64,000 bases of DNA from Callaeas wilsoni (Eukaryota > Chordata > Aves > Passeriformes > Callaeidae): NCBI GenBank assembly GCA_013398955.1, contig VWPU01008518.1, forward strand, positions 1 to 64,000, written 5' to 3'. Both the position numbers and the translations under genes were made by a program. The stretch's first letter is position 1; each line of letters starts with the position of its first letter. Below the pieces are notes generated by a model that saw only the letters and a list, made by a program, of their open reading frames with translations, ran no database searches and had not been told where the DNA came from. Of the stretch, positions 37,801 through 48,500 are shown one piece after another.

Positions 37801-37998
37801 TGCCTGTTGCTCCAGACCGTTAACATCCTGAGGACTCTACTGCTGCCATCCTATCTGGTTACCTACACGGCTCAGCTGTTTGTTTTGCTGGGTGAAAAAG
37901 CTGGGAAAATCCTGGGCTCCCTGAGGCTGCAGAGCAGAGGACTGTTGCCAGTCCTTCGGAGGAAACTGCAGCTGAGTCAAGCTCAGAGACCCACCTGA
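34817..37998 (+). CDS. ADIG: Adipogenin (ADIG), extended three-exon form
   Basis: Coding exons 34817-34943, 36225-36520 and 37759-37998 join in phase (1, then 0), with donors AAG|GTAAGT and ATG|GTGAGT and acceptors TTCTAG and CCCCAG, giving 220 residues. Exon 1 encodes MRYPLVPLVNELTF and then FWFCLP and a hydrophobic stretch to LLLSE, nearly identical to the N-terminus and single membrane segment of human adipogenin, a small adipocyte protein of endoplasmic reticulum and lipid droplets that binds seipin. Exon 2 encodes a very acidic Ser/Asp/Glu linker (about residues 49-90; DSDSEDELSEEEN) followed by a basic, polar part. Exon 3 encodes a second hydrophobic region (about 142-186, two potential helices) and a basic tail ending QAQRPT. 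Human adipogenin is about 80 residues, so residues beyond ~45 have no counterpart I know. Exon 1 identity is secure. Exons 2-3 are predictions supported by phase, splice sites, composition and a following AATAAA. They could alternatively belong to a separate gene. Confidence 0.8.
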
Positions 37999-38298
37999 GG
38001 GTGAGAACAAAGCAGGGAGTCCCATGGCAACCCAGGTCAGCACTGATGACAGCTGCGGCAGCATGGCACAGAGAGGGGAATTCTCTGAAAAAGAAACCCA
38101 CTCAAGACTAAGTCAGCACCTTCTCAGATCACCACAGCTGCTTTCAGAGCAGTGACTGCCTAAATATGAAATTTCTTGTTTCTTGTCCACTCTGCTCCTC
38201 TCCCACCTCAGAGGAATAAGTTCCTTTCTTATAAGGACCAAGCATTCCACCAGCACCAGTAGGTAGTTTCTGCTCACCACTACTAATCTTTGATTTCA

Positions 38299-38304
38299 AA
38301 TAAA
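38299..38304 (+). terminator. ADIG: Candidate ADIG polyadenylation signal
   Basis: AATAAA occurs 301 bases after the proposed ADIG stop codon, in AT-rich DNA followed by TG/T-rich sequence (CTCTGTAGTAGTTCTTACTG). It supports a transcript ending after exon 3 with a 3' UTR of about 0.3 kb. Confidence 0.5.
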
Positions 38305-39090
38305 TGAGATCAAGGCAATCTCTCTGTAGTAGTTCTTACTGGATTTTAAATGCAGTACAGCCCAAGGATTATTATATTTATAGTCCAGTTAGCACTATTC
38401 TGATCTGCAACTCGTCAGTTCTCAAAGTAGGAAACGGCTTTTCAACACTCAGGTCTAACAAATGAAGCAAGTCTACCTCCAATTAACAAGAAATAATTAA
38501 GCCCTCAGCAGATCCCGAGCATGCATGTCCCTGATTTCCGTTCAGGCTTTGCTTTTCAGCACAGCTGGCAGGCTGATGTAAGGTAGATTACAGCCTAGAG
38601 AGGCACTCACCGACAGCTTGATTTAACCAGTTATTGGAACCACAAGGAGGGTGACGAGCCCGAGATGAGGCACCACTTTGTAGTCTAAGGGTTTATCGAG
38701 GTGCTAGGCTATGAACAGAACAGCTGCGTGCTCTTGTGTTGATGCACGCGTTCAACACACTCTTTTGTTTTGAAGAGGACCAGAATTACGGAGTCCCGTC
38801 CCAATGAACACGCTGCCGCTCGTGAAAATCATTGTTTGTGCTGCCCATGTGCGGTGCCTGCCTCTCCAGAGCCTTACGCGGGCACGCTGTGCAACACCAG
38901 CCCGCAGCAACGATGAAACCTGCCCTGGTTGTGTTTGCCTTTCCCTCCCCATCCCCCGAGCTCCGCGTGGCCAAATATTTGTCCATGCTTTTAAATAAAA
39001 CTTGTTTTCCCGCATCTTCATTTTCTCAGCTCCTTTCTTTAGAAAGGAAAACACAAAAGGAAAAGAAAAGCTGGTTGCCGAGGACATCTC
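38305..39090. other. Short intergenic DNA between ADIG and a CpG island
   Basis: No gene is seen. The sequence becomes progressively GC-richer to the right. A 7-bp-armed inverted repeat (GTGTTGA / TCAACAC, 9-base spacer) is at 38,736-38,758. Confidence 0.5.
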
Positions 39091-39560
39091 CCTCTCCCGG
39101 GAGGCAGCTTCGGGGGTCTTCTCCAGCGGGGATCCCCCGTTTCTTCCCCCGCCTGCCAGCGGCGAGCGGGAAGGGTGGGATGCTCCCGGCAGATGCGGAG
39201 CGAGCGGGCGCAGCCGCGGCGGGGAGCGGGGCGAGCTGCGGAGGGGCGGGACGGGGGCGGAGGGAAGAAGGGTCTGCTCTCCGGCTCTCGCCTCCGCCGA
39301 GCTCCGCGCCTGGCCCTGGGTGGCTCCGGCCAGCGGGTGCTGAGCCGCGAGGTCGGGAGAGCCCCTCGCTCTTTGCTGCTCCTCATCCTCTTCTTCCTCC
39401 TCCTCCTCTCCGGCCGTGGTCCGCGGCGCTGGCCGCTCCAGGTAGGCGCTGGCCGCTCCAGGTAGGCGCTGGCCGCTCCAGGTAGGCGCTGGCCGCTCCA
39501 GGTAGGCTGATGCTCGGCGCTGGTGGGGGGCTCCGGCCGTGCCCCGCAGCTCCGGGGGTC
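39091..39560 (+). promoter_or_regulatory. CpG island with donor repeats, possible upstream ARHGAP40 promoter
   Basis: Strongly GC- and CpG-rich with GC-box-like sites (GGGGCGGGACGGGGGCGG-type text at about 39,241-39,262). It ends in a tandem array of donor-like sites (39,425-39,508) on the plus strand, as expected for the 3' end of a non-coding first exon. The next plus-strand gene is the ARHGAP40-like RhoGAP. The open frames across the island are compositional and I do not call them. A divergent or non-coding transcript is an alternative. Confidence 0.5.
39425..39508 (+). repeat. Four-copy 20-bp tandem repeat, each unit with a splice-donor consensus
   Basis: The unit GGCGCTGGCCGCTCCAGGTA occurs four times without mismatch at 39,425, 39,445, 39,465 and 39,485, then continues as GGCT. 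At every unit boundary the sequence reads CCAG|GTAGG, a good vertebrate 5' splice-site consensus, with GT at 39,442, 39,462, 39,482 and 39,502. The steps of 20 are not multiples of three. Confidence 0.92.
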
Positions 39561-42500
39561 TGGATGCCAGAACGTCGTGCGCTGCTGAATTGTGGCTTTT
39601 CCCGCAGAATTTGGGTTCTGCCCCGCTGGGGAATGGGGTTATTGTCTCGGCTACACTGATATCTCAAAGCTGGTTCTCTCCTGAGCCGGTGAGAAAGACA
39701 TTTGCTGGCAGTGTCAAGGTTTTTCTCTTAACCTTTCCCACCATGTGCACTTAAAACACGTTGGTTAGAAAGGCTTAATCTTGCAGCTTCATCATTGAGG
39801 ATGCCTCTAATATTGCAGCTGAACCCTTGGGGATGATACCTCCTGCCCCCATGGGATTTCACGTGTTTAGGCTACTCCAGTATTTTAGATTCTCTGTTAA
39901 TCTCAGTTCAAAAAGAAACACTGGTTTCTTCAGGCAGTTGCCAGAATGCCACAGTTTAAGTTAAAAATGTTATACTGGGATCATCACTGCAAAGAAGTAG
40001 ATGAACTGAGGTGAGTAAATAAACAATCTAAAGGTCTAGGAGAATATTGCTTCTTGTACTGCACGGTGATGTTCTAAAGCCTGGGGCTACCAAAGTATAT
40101 GCTTTGTGTAGTTTTTAGTCTGTGTAAATACACTCGGAATAGCTTTAGCTTGGCTGGGCTGGCTGTCCCTGGCAGTGTCACTGTAATAGCAGGGAGGCTG
40201 GTGCCAGCTTGCAAAAACCTGCTTGAGAAAGCTACTTTGAGGACTCCTAGTTCCTGCAGAGTTCCCCAGTACCACAGCTATGCTGATGGCACTAGTGGTT
40301 TAAACCTGGTTTTCCTGTCTCTGAGCTATGAGAAATAATGCACAAATAAATATTTGGCTGTTAAGAATAGGACTTTTGTGTGTGAATTTAGCTAAAAGTA
40401 GTATGGAAAGGGCATTTTGGTTCTGCTGTGAGTCCTTGCCTCTTACAAGAGTTTGGTGCTGTGAGAACCTGGCCTGGAGAATGGACACAGACCTCCCGAT
40501 GAGGGGTCTCGGTTTGAACCCTGTAGACTTTATATTGTGATCCACATTTGTTAAAATAGTTCCTTTTCCTGAGTCTGGCTGTAATGCCTGCCCCTGTGCC
40601 TGTCTTTGCTGAGCATTTGGAGCTCACAGCATGAATGTAGCATGACCTTGCAGCTGCCCCGTAGTGTGCAAGTGCTTGAATAGCATCCATGAGTTTGGGC
40701 TTTAATTTCCTTTTGCTGTTGTGTGCAAAAGCTGTTTCCTGGGCATCAGCAAGAGAGCTTGCAGCCTTAGATGCTGTAGTGACACTCCTGCCAGTGTGGT
40801 TGTTTACACTGACTGCAAATAATTTTGGATTTAATTCACCTGAGGGTCTCTTGTTCCCCTGCTGCATCATTTCTCATATGCCTCCAGCAGCCTCTGTCCC
40901 AGAGCCCTTCCATACTGCAGCAAGCAGCTATTTTTCTCAGCTGAAAAGATAGCAAAACCTGGATTGAACACTTTGGAGCACAGTATCAGTGAGACTTATG
41001 ATTTAGTAGCTCCTCTTGGCTGAAGTTAAGCCTCCTGGGAGGTGAAGGATGCATTTATGTGTGCCAAACTGTGCTGTACATGTTTTGTGACCTTTGCACA
41101 TCACTTAATGTCTCTTTTTCCCCCCCTTCTTATTTGTAAAGCCTTTACTTTGCAGGCATGTTGCAGGAGTGGGGTCTGTTAAACATTAAGGCTCCACTGG
41201 GAAGCATTGTGTGCATAAAAACATAGATAACAATTTCTTTCTCCTCTGAGCTCAAAACTCTGGAAGAAGTTGGTAAAAAGACCCAAACTCTAATCTAGTG
41301 TAAACCAAAGTGACATAACGTGTTTTGGTGGATTTAAGTGATAAACATACCTCACATCACTATGTCAAAGTGTTTTGAAGGTCTTGCAGCATGTGGGGAT
41401 CCCTAACTTGTCAGCAGGGCCTCTCTGAGTAACAGCTGGGTGAGCTGTGGCTGTTTACATCCTTCTCCTGCAGGAGTCAGGGGATGATTTAACTTGGTCG
41501 ACATCTGTTTCCAGTAAGGAGGAATTGGGGTTCTTGGGTCCAAGTTGTATGAAGAAAAATAACACTGAAGGCTTGGCTCAAGATCCCAAGAGGGCGCAGC
41601 AGCAGCAGCTGAGCTCTTGGTTTAATCAAGACACGTTTTTGAAGTCATGTTTTTAAGATGGAAAGGAAAAAACCATAACTGTTGTTTCCCACTTCACAGC
41701 ATCTCTGATTAGTTGGATGGAGAGTCATGTTACTTGTCAAAGGTTTATAAACTGAAATGGGAAAATATCACTTGCTGGAGTGCTGAAATAGGAGCCCACA
41801 GAGATGCTGGCACCTCAGTCCTTTACAGGACCCAAGTGGCCAAAGCACTCAGAATCCTGCTGTGGCTTGTGTTTGACCCTGCTTTAAGCAGGAGGCTGGC
41901 TCAGGTGGTGACCTGAGGAGCCCCTCACATGTGCTTGTGATCCAGGAGCAGTGCCCTTCCCTGTCTGCAGAGCAAAGGAGCCCCCACCCCTTCAGGGCCT
42001 CCTTAAAAACCACCGTGTGCCTTGCACTGGGATCTTCACTTTTGGGCAAGGAGGCCACGAGGGTGTACATCCTATACACTCTTAGCTTTTTATACCCTTT
42101 AAAAGTTAGACACTACCATATCTGACCAAGAATATGGTGTATTTTAGCTTCTCATACCTTTCAGGCTCCCAGTTCAGCAAAATATTTTCTTAATTGGGGA
42201 TGTTATGGCCCATATGCTTCTATTCCAGGCAGTTTAAATGCTTTCAGTTGGAGACATAAAAATATCTTAGTTGTGACATGATGTTTGAGCCTTCCTGCTG
42301 CGGATGCAAAATCCATATGGCAATGAGGCTTAATTGAAACCTGCTGCAGTTACTTTTCTCCTGCAACGTATTTTATGAAATATTCTTTATGCAGCTGGCT
42401 TGAAAGGACTACACTTAATTAGATATTTCAAATCAATTAGTGCTTTTGGAAATTCTGTTCTTTTCCAGGACTCATGATTTTCATTTATGCAAAGCACTTC

Positions 42501-45500
42501 AATTTGATAAACTACCAATCAAGTACAGCCTGTGTGATTTATTCATTATTTTATTCTACAGACTTTAGGTGTAAGTCCTCCACCACAGCATTGCTGATTG
42601 TGTGGGTAAGTCCTTCCAGGTGTGTTGTGTAGTGAAAAGCTTGTCTGAAACCAGAACTTGTAGCTTGAAAAGTTGGGTCTCTAAACTGGTTTGAGATTCA
42701 GATGTTTATATTATTTCCTGGTATTTGTTGCTGTTTGGTCAGACCGTTGGGTCAGTTTGCAGGGGAATATGTTTTGTGATTGCAATTAACATTGGAGAAA
42801 GAAATACAAAAGCTGATGTAGCTTAAAGCATACTCCCCAAAGTAGATTACTCCAAGAGTCTGGAATGTGTTGGTGGGAGGCTTCAGTTTTAGTGAGATGT
42901 TGCTCCGTGCATGCAGGAGTCCTTCCCTTCCCAAATAATTGTTTCCATCTGCATGGCTTATTCCATCAGCCCCTGGGGCTGCCAGTGCCCGGACTGCTGA
43001 GCTATTAAAATGTGTCTCTTGTAAAAATGAGGATCTTTCTCACTAAATCTTCTGTGCCAGCTGTGTGCAAAGAGAACTTTGCTCTGATCATACACAAAAA
43101 TAAAAGGGCAACCCTCACTGGGGACCTTTAAAAAAATATTCTGGTATTTCTTTCACAGGAGAAAGAAGAAATTTCAAGACCCTTGAGCCTTCCTGCATAA
43201 TGTCTGGCAAGCCCACTATTAATTCACTAGATCTCTGAAAGTTGTTTAGTTCTTATCTAATATGGAGTTTTGGCCATCTGTGATAACTTGCAGTGTCTCT
43301 GGCTCCTTGAATGGAAGGTTGTGGCTTCTGGTCTGTGAGATGTGCTCGAGAACATTCACACTCCCATCATATGCTGGAGCCTGAGCATAGGAAGTGACGT
43401 GAGCCTGCCTGGCCATTACACACCGGTGGTTCAGCAGCAGCGTACTGGGCAGCCTGGGCAGGGATGAAGAAATGACAGGAGGCTGCTGGCTGAGAGTTAT
43501 ATTCTATTCCTCAGTTATCTCTGCCTGGGTCACCTAGGGAAGCATGGAAGATGTATCGCTGTAATTAAGAAACATTGGCAAGACACAAATCTGGAGTACT
43601 CTTTGCTCCCTTCCCTCTGTGCTTTTCTCTCTGGAGGGTCTCCTTTCTGAATAAGGTTTCAAGTGATGAACACTGGAAATAAAGGTGGAATTTCTTGTGT
43701 GTAAGCCCTCGAGTGAAGGGAGCCTGGAACTCTTGCGAAGTCCGTAGCAGGTGGCCAATATATAATGGAACTGGAAGGATATCCTCTTTAGGCAACAAAT
43801 AAATACAGCTTTGCTGATGAAAGTTGTTTTTCTCGGTCAAGGTAAAGCTGGGACAATGTTCCTGTTTGAAAACAGCGGGGCTGACACAGTGGAAGGAAAT
43901 CCCTGTGTGTCTCCCAGCGGAAGGCAGGCGTGCAGGGCAGTGTGTACATCCCTGCAGCTGATCTCCCAGCCCCTTGCTTGGGGCAAACATTCCTCAGCCT
44001 TGGCCTCCCTCCAGCTTGTGCACAAGCAGGGTAAACCCAGATAAAGGTAACAGCTGTATTTAGCTGCAGAGTTTCCTTTGACTAATGGCAGAGGAAGGAT
44101 CCCTCCTGGGAGCAGCCCTTGGAAGCATATCCCGCATCCAAGGGTTCCAGAGTTCATTCACTCTGCGCTTCCTACGCCGCCTTGGCCAGCGCGAAGCAGG
44201 CGTGAGGCTGCCGGATGTTTGCAGGCCAGGAAGGGTTTGGAGCAAGCACAGGGCTGCCAGCTCCCTTGGGAGAATCCAAGGCTTGATGAAATACCGGCAC
44301 TCACTGTGGAAAAAGCTTTTTTGGAGAATGGCTTTTTGCAAGGCTTATTCTGGCTGTGTTAGATGGAAGGAAACCTAACTGGGGAGTGCAATTGATAAAT
44401 AAGATCAAGGAATTGCTGCTTTAAGGCATTCCTGTGAATTCTGCCAGTGTGGTCTGTGCAGTTTTGTAAAGGATTAGCATCACCTCATTGTTAGCAAAGC
44501 AGATGGCAAAGGAAAAACAGTCTTTGTAAAGGCCAAGAAGCTGTTAGCTGGGGGTCTGTGAATATAATTTAACCCCATAAAAGTTCTTTTTCTGACAGTG
44601 GTACTGCGTCAAGCATCACAGTTCATTTGGATCTCTGAGTTCCAGGAGGATGTGCACTGTGAAGCCAGCTTTGTGTGAGCTCATCAGGTACAAAAATTCA
44701 AACAAGGGCTCTGTCCCCTCTCAGTGGGGTGATGCAGCTTGTTAATTCTCTAATTAATTGGTTAATTGGCAAATTCCCTAACTCCCGTGCTTATGAGGAA
44801 GCCAGTTGCCCATCTGATGGTGAGAATGCTCATCCCTCCTCCTCCAGCAGGGTACCAGTATCACAGTGGGCAGCCTGGGAGCCTCAGCAGTGCAGATGCT
44901 GTCAGGTCAGCTTAAAAGCTCTTTGGGTAAGGTGATGTATTTACAGCTTCCATCATGGAAGTTTGATTTCTTCTATTTCTGTGGGTTGTTCCAGTTATTT
45001 CTGAAGAGTTTGTCCTATCAGAAACTACCCAAGGGTTGCTTTTGCAGAGATGCAAGCTCAGCAGTTCTCATCTCCTCCTCTCCTTTGTCTCTGCCATATG
45101 TGTAGCTCTTGCTTTGGCCCAGTGGCTGCTCCCATCATAGATCAGGCTGAGCCATATCAGCACTTTTTGGGCCAAAACATGAGTAGGAGTTACGTCAGCA
45201 ACCAGGTGATGCCTGTGTCAGAAAATGGCTGTTGTACAAAAGTTTGGTTGCTTACAGCAGGGTTAAAACGTGTTTCTGAATGTTAGTTGGGTTAAAGAGT
45301 TCATTCATCAAAATTACTAGAGCTGAGAGGTGAAACAGAGTTGCTTTAATTCTTTTCTTGTGTGTTTTTAAGTTTATTTTTATGAAATCTTTGTAGTTTT
45401 CAATTCACCCATGTGTCCGAGTTGAATTTCTGTTTCTTTCACTTGTTTGTTTTGACTGTGATATTTTTCAGTGGGTGATCTGCGTGGTGTCTTCTTTTGG

Positions 45501-48500
45501 CCTTATCACCAGCACTGCATCACTCTGACCTTGCACACCAGGTGTAAACTGAACAATAAAAATCTGTCTTGCATCACTTGACACTCATGCCTGAGACTCA
45601 GTGTCCCATCTCCTGTCTGGCCCTGCAGTCAGAGCACTGGGGTTTTATGCAGTTCACAGCATGTGGGGATTTATCGACACTGCTCTAATCCCTGACCGAC
45701 CTTTGAGATGATCTTACACCACCAGCCTCACCTGCCCCGAGTTCTCCCTGCAAATCCTGCACTACAGAGCTGTTTGGGAATGTCTGTAGCTTCTCCATCC
45801 CCTCATTGGCCCCCAAGCTAGATCATGTCTGACATCTTCCAGTCCTGGTTTTCATGAAGACTCGTTCTACTAAACTTTGTCATTAAAATTTTGGAAAAAC
45901 AAACCCTCTTCTAATGAGTTAACAGGCTCTTGACTACTAATAGCTCTGTAAGAGCTGTGAGCTGTGTTGTGCAATCAGGTCCAGCGTCTCAACCAGTTTT
46001 GTTCCAGCTGTTGCGTTGTTCATGGATGAAACCAGTACAGACAAGCTGTGTGGTGACTTCAGAGCCAGGCGCCAGCAGAGCAAAAATTGTGGCTGCTGAC
46101 TTTTTTTTCACTTCTCAGCCTTTAAGCAGCAGTCCAGCTCTCTTCTCAAGGACAAATGAGGAAAATGCCTATAAATATAAATGACAGGCCACTTGTAATC
46201 TCTCACCACACAGAGCAGTTTGGATTCTTCCTGACAGACCTGTTAGAGCTGAAGAGATGACAAAGGGGAACAGAAGCCTGTTAGGATAAGTGATGGCACT
46301 TTGGAGTACAACAAAACTGCTTCCTATGAGTGGAACAATTGGCACTTAAAATTGCCTGGCTGCTAAATAACAGCTTCTGCTGCTACTTGACTGTATTAAA
46401 ACTTTTTATTTTGGAAATAACTGATTGAGCAATCAGGATCTGCAAAAAAGCAACTCCCTTGGAGAGAGGGGGTGTCCTTCTGTTCCCCTGCTCGGAGTCT
46501 GGTGGTTTTCCTACCCACAAATGGGCACAGAGGCATTTCATTCCCAAGCTAACTCCCCATACCCATGTGTGTAGAGACATTGTGTGGTAATTGTGTAGGT
46601 AATTTCCTATTTGGTAATTATTTTTCCCTGAATCTTGGAGTATTTAGGTGAGTGGATTTAGGTTTTAATGTAATTATTCAACAAGACAAGCTTCAATATG
46701 CAGAGAGGTTCCAGCCGAATTTCTGAAGTAGTTTCAGCTAGTCTGACCCGATATAAAAACTTACGATCTCTTTAAAACCATAATATGCTGAAATCCATTA
46801 AAACAAACAAACAAGAAAATCCCCTAAATGAGGCATTGCTTTGAAAACTGTATTTGTACTTAGTCCGTGCTCAGGTGTTTCACTTTTCATCTTAGCAGAC
46901 AGCTTAGTTGTGAAGCTATGATCAGGTCACTCCTACTTTTCTCCTCCCCTCGTCTTACCATCCTTGCTAAAACTCCAGCTTATCACTCGCTATCAGCAGC
47001 TATTGCTGAGCTGTCTCATAACCTTGGTAGCTGCACGGATTGTGGGGCCGTGCCATGGGCATGACTTCTCCCAGGAGGGGATGTTTGGCATTCTTTGGGC
47101 AGCAGCTCCTGTGGGATGCCTGCACACAGACTGACTCACGGCGAGTTCAGCCCAGCGAGCCCATCCCGCTGCTGTGATTATGCTGCAGGAAATAAACAAG
47201 ATGACAACCTAATCTATCACCTCTCTGGGCTGAGAACTGGGGCACCCCGGTAAGAAAGTCCATTCCTGGCACTCTCTCCACTTGTTGCTACGTTGCTCCA
47301 TCCCTTTCCCAGAAAGGATCAGAAACGTGCAAAAATCAAAATGAAGTTTGTGAAATCTGCTGGGGCGTGAGCTTGGGAACTGGAGCTTTTGCATCTTCTT
47401 CTTCAGTGAAAATTAAGGAGGTGCAAAGTGCTCCGTGGAGGCGGCGCCGGGGATGAGCTGTGCAGAGTGGGGTCTGGAGAATCCCCGTGTGCTGGGCTGG
47501 CACGAGGTGCTGCTCACTCACTGCGGCTGGGGAGGGGACTCACTGCTGGTCCCTGTGCCACCTGCCTCTGCTCCGTCGCACCTGGGCAGTGAGGTGTGGC
47601 CCTCTGTCACCTGGCTGCAGGGATGGTGGGGCCCTGTGCTCGGAGGAAGTGAACAAGCAGCGTGCTGGTCATTACTCTGCTGCCTGTGACTCCTTCCTGC
47701 CTTCCGTGTCCAGCAAGAGAGAGGTTTTTTTGCAAGGCACAGCCCCCTGTAGATACCAGGCACGTTTGAGCAGAGAGGTAAATGAGGTCATCCTCTGAAA
47801 CCCGCTAAGGCTTCTAATTTTACACTGTCTTCAGTGCCCAGGAGGCAGAGGCATATTCAATTTACATTAATAAGTAAGTCTTGGTTATTCATCAGAATAA
47901 GTGTTTTTGAGTGTTAAGAATAGCTACTGTCTTAGTGCTTCCTCCTATTGTTACAGCTCTTCCTTTAGCAGTGGAAATGTTTCAGGTGATTTAAATTACA
48001 TTTACAGTAGTAATTAGGTTTAAGCAACTTTGCAGTTGACTTATCTGAATATACATCTGTGTCTAAAGAGAGTACAACTTCTTTTCCCCCTTCCCCCACC
48101 TCCTTCATTCTCCCAAGGCAGGACATTTTCAAACAGGGTGGGCAGCTGGAGATACTGATATTTATTGGTATTGATTATTGATACTCCAGCTCCCTGGGCA
48201 TCCTCCCAGCAGGATGACAAATTAGCTCTGGTCTTGTGCAGTAGAGTCATGAGTGGAAACACCTTGTAGGGCCTGAGTGTTGCCAAGGCCGTTTCTTGGC
48301 AGCTCTTTTCCTGAGAGGTGCTGGTTTTCTCTCCCAGCTCAGGGCAGAGCAGAACCAGATGTGTTGCAGGCCCAGCTGCTGGAGCTGCTGCCTTACCCAG
48401 GCGTGATTGCAGCTCACACTGTGCCCCGGGCCACAGCCTGGTGCTGCTCCCTGCCAGACTGGGAACAAGCTGGGGCTTGGATAATCTCACCAATTTAGTG

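Noticed and set aside
38736..38758. Inverted repeat with 7-bp arms
   Set aside because: Short arms occur often by chance and no promoter, RNA or repeat context supports a function.
38832..39485. Open frame of 217 codons across the 39-kb CpG island
   Set aside because: Low-complexity Arg/Pro/Ala/Gly composition typical of CpG islands, no known domain, and the ORF ends inside the donor repeat.
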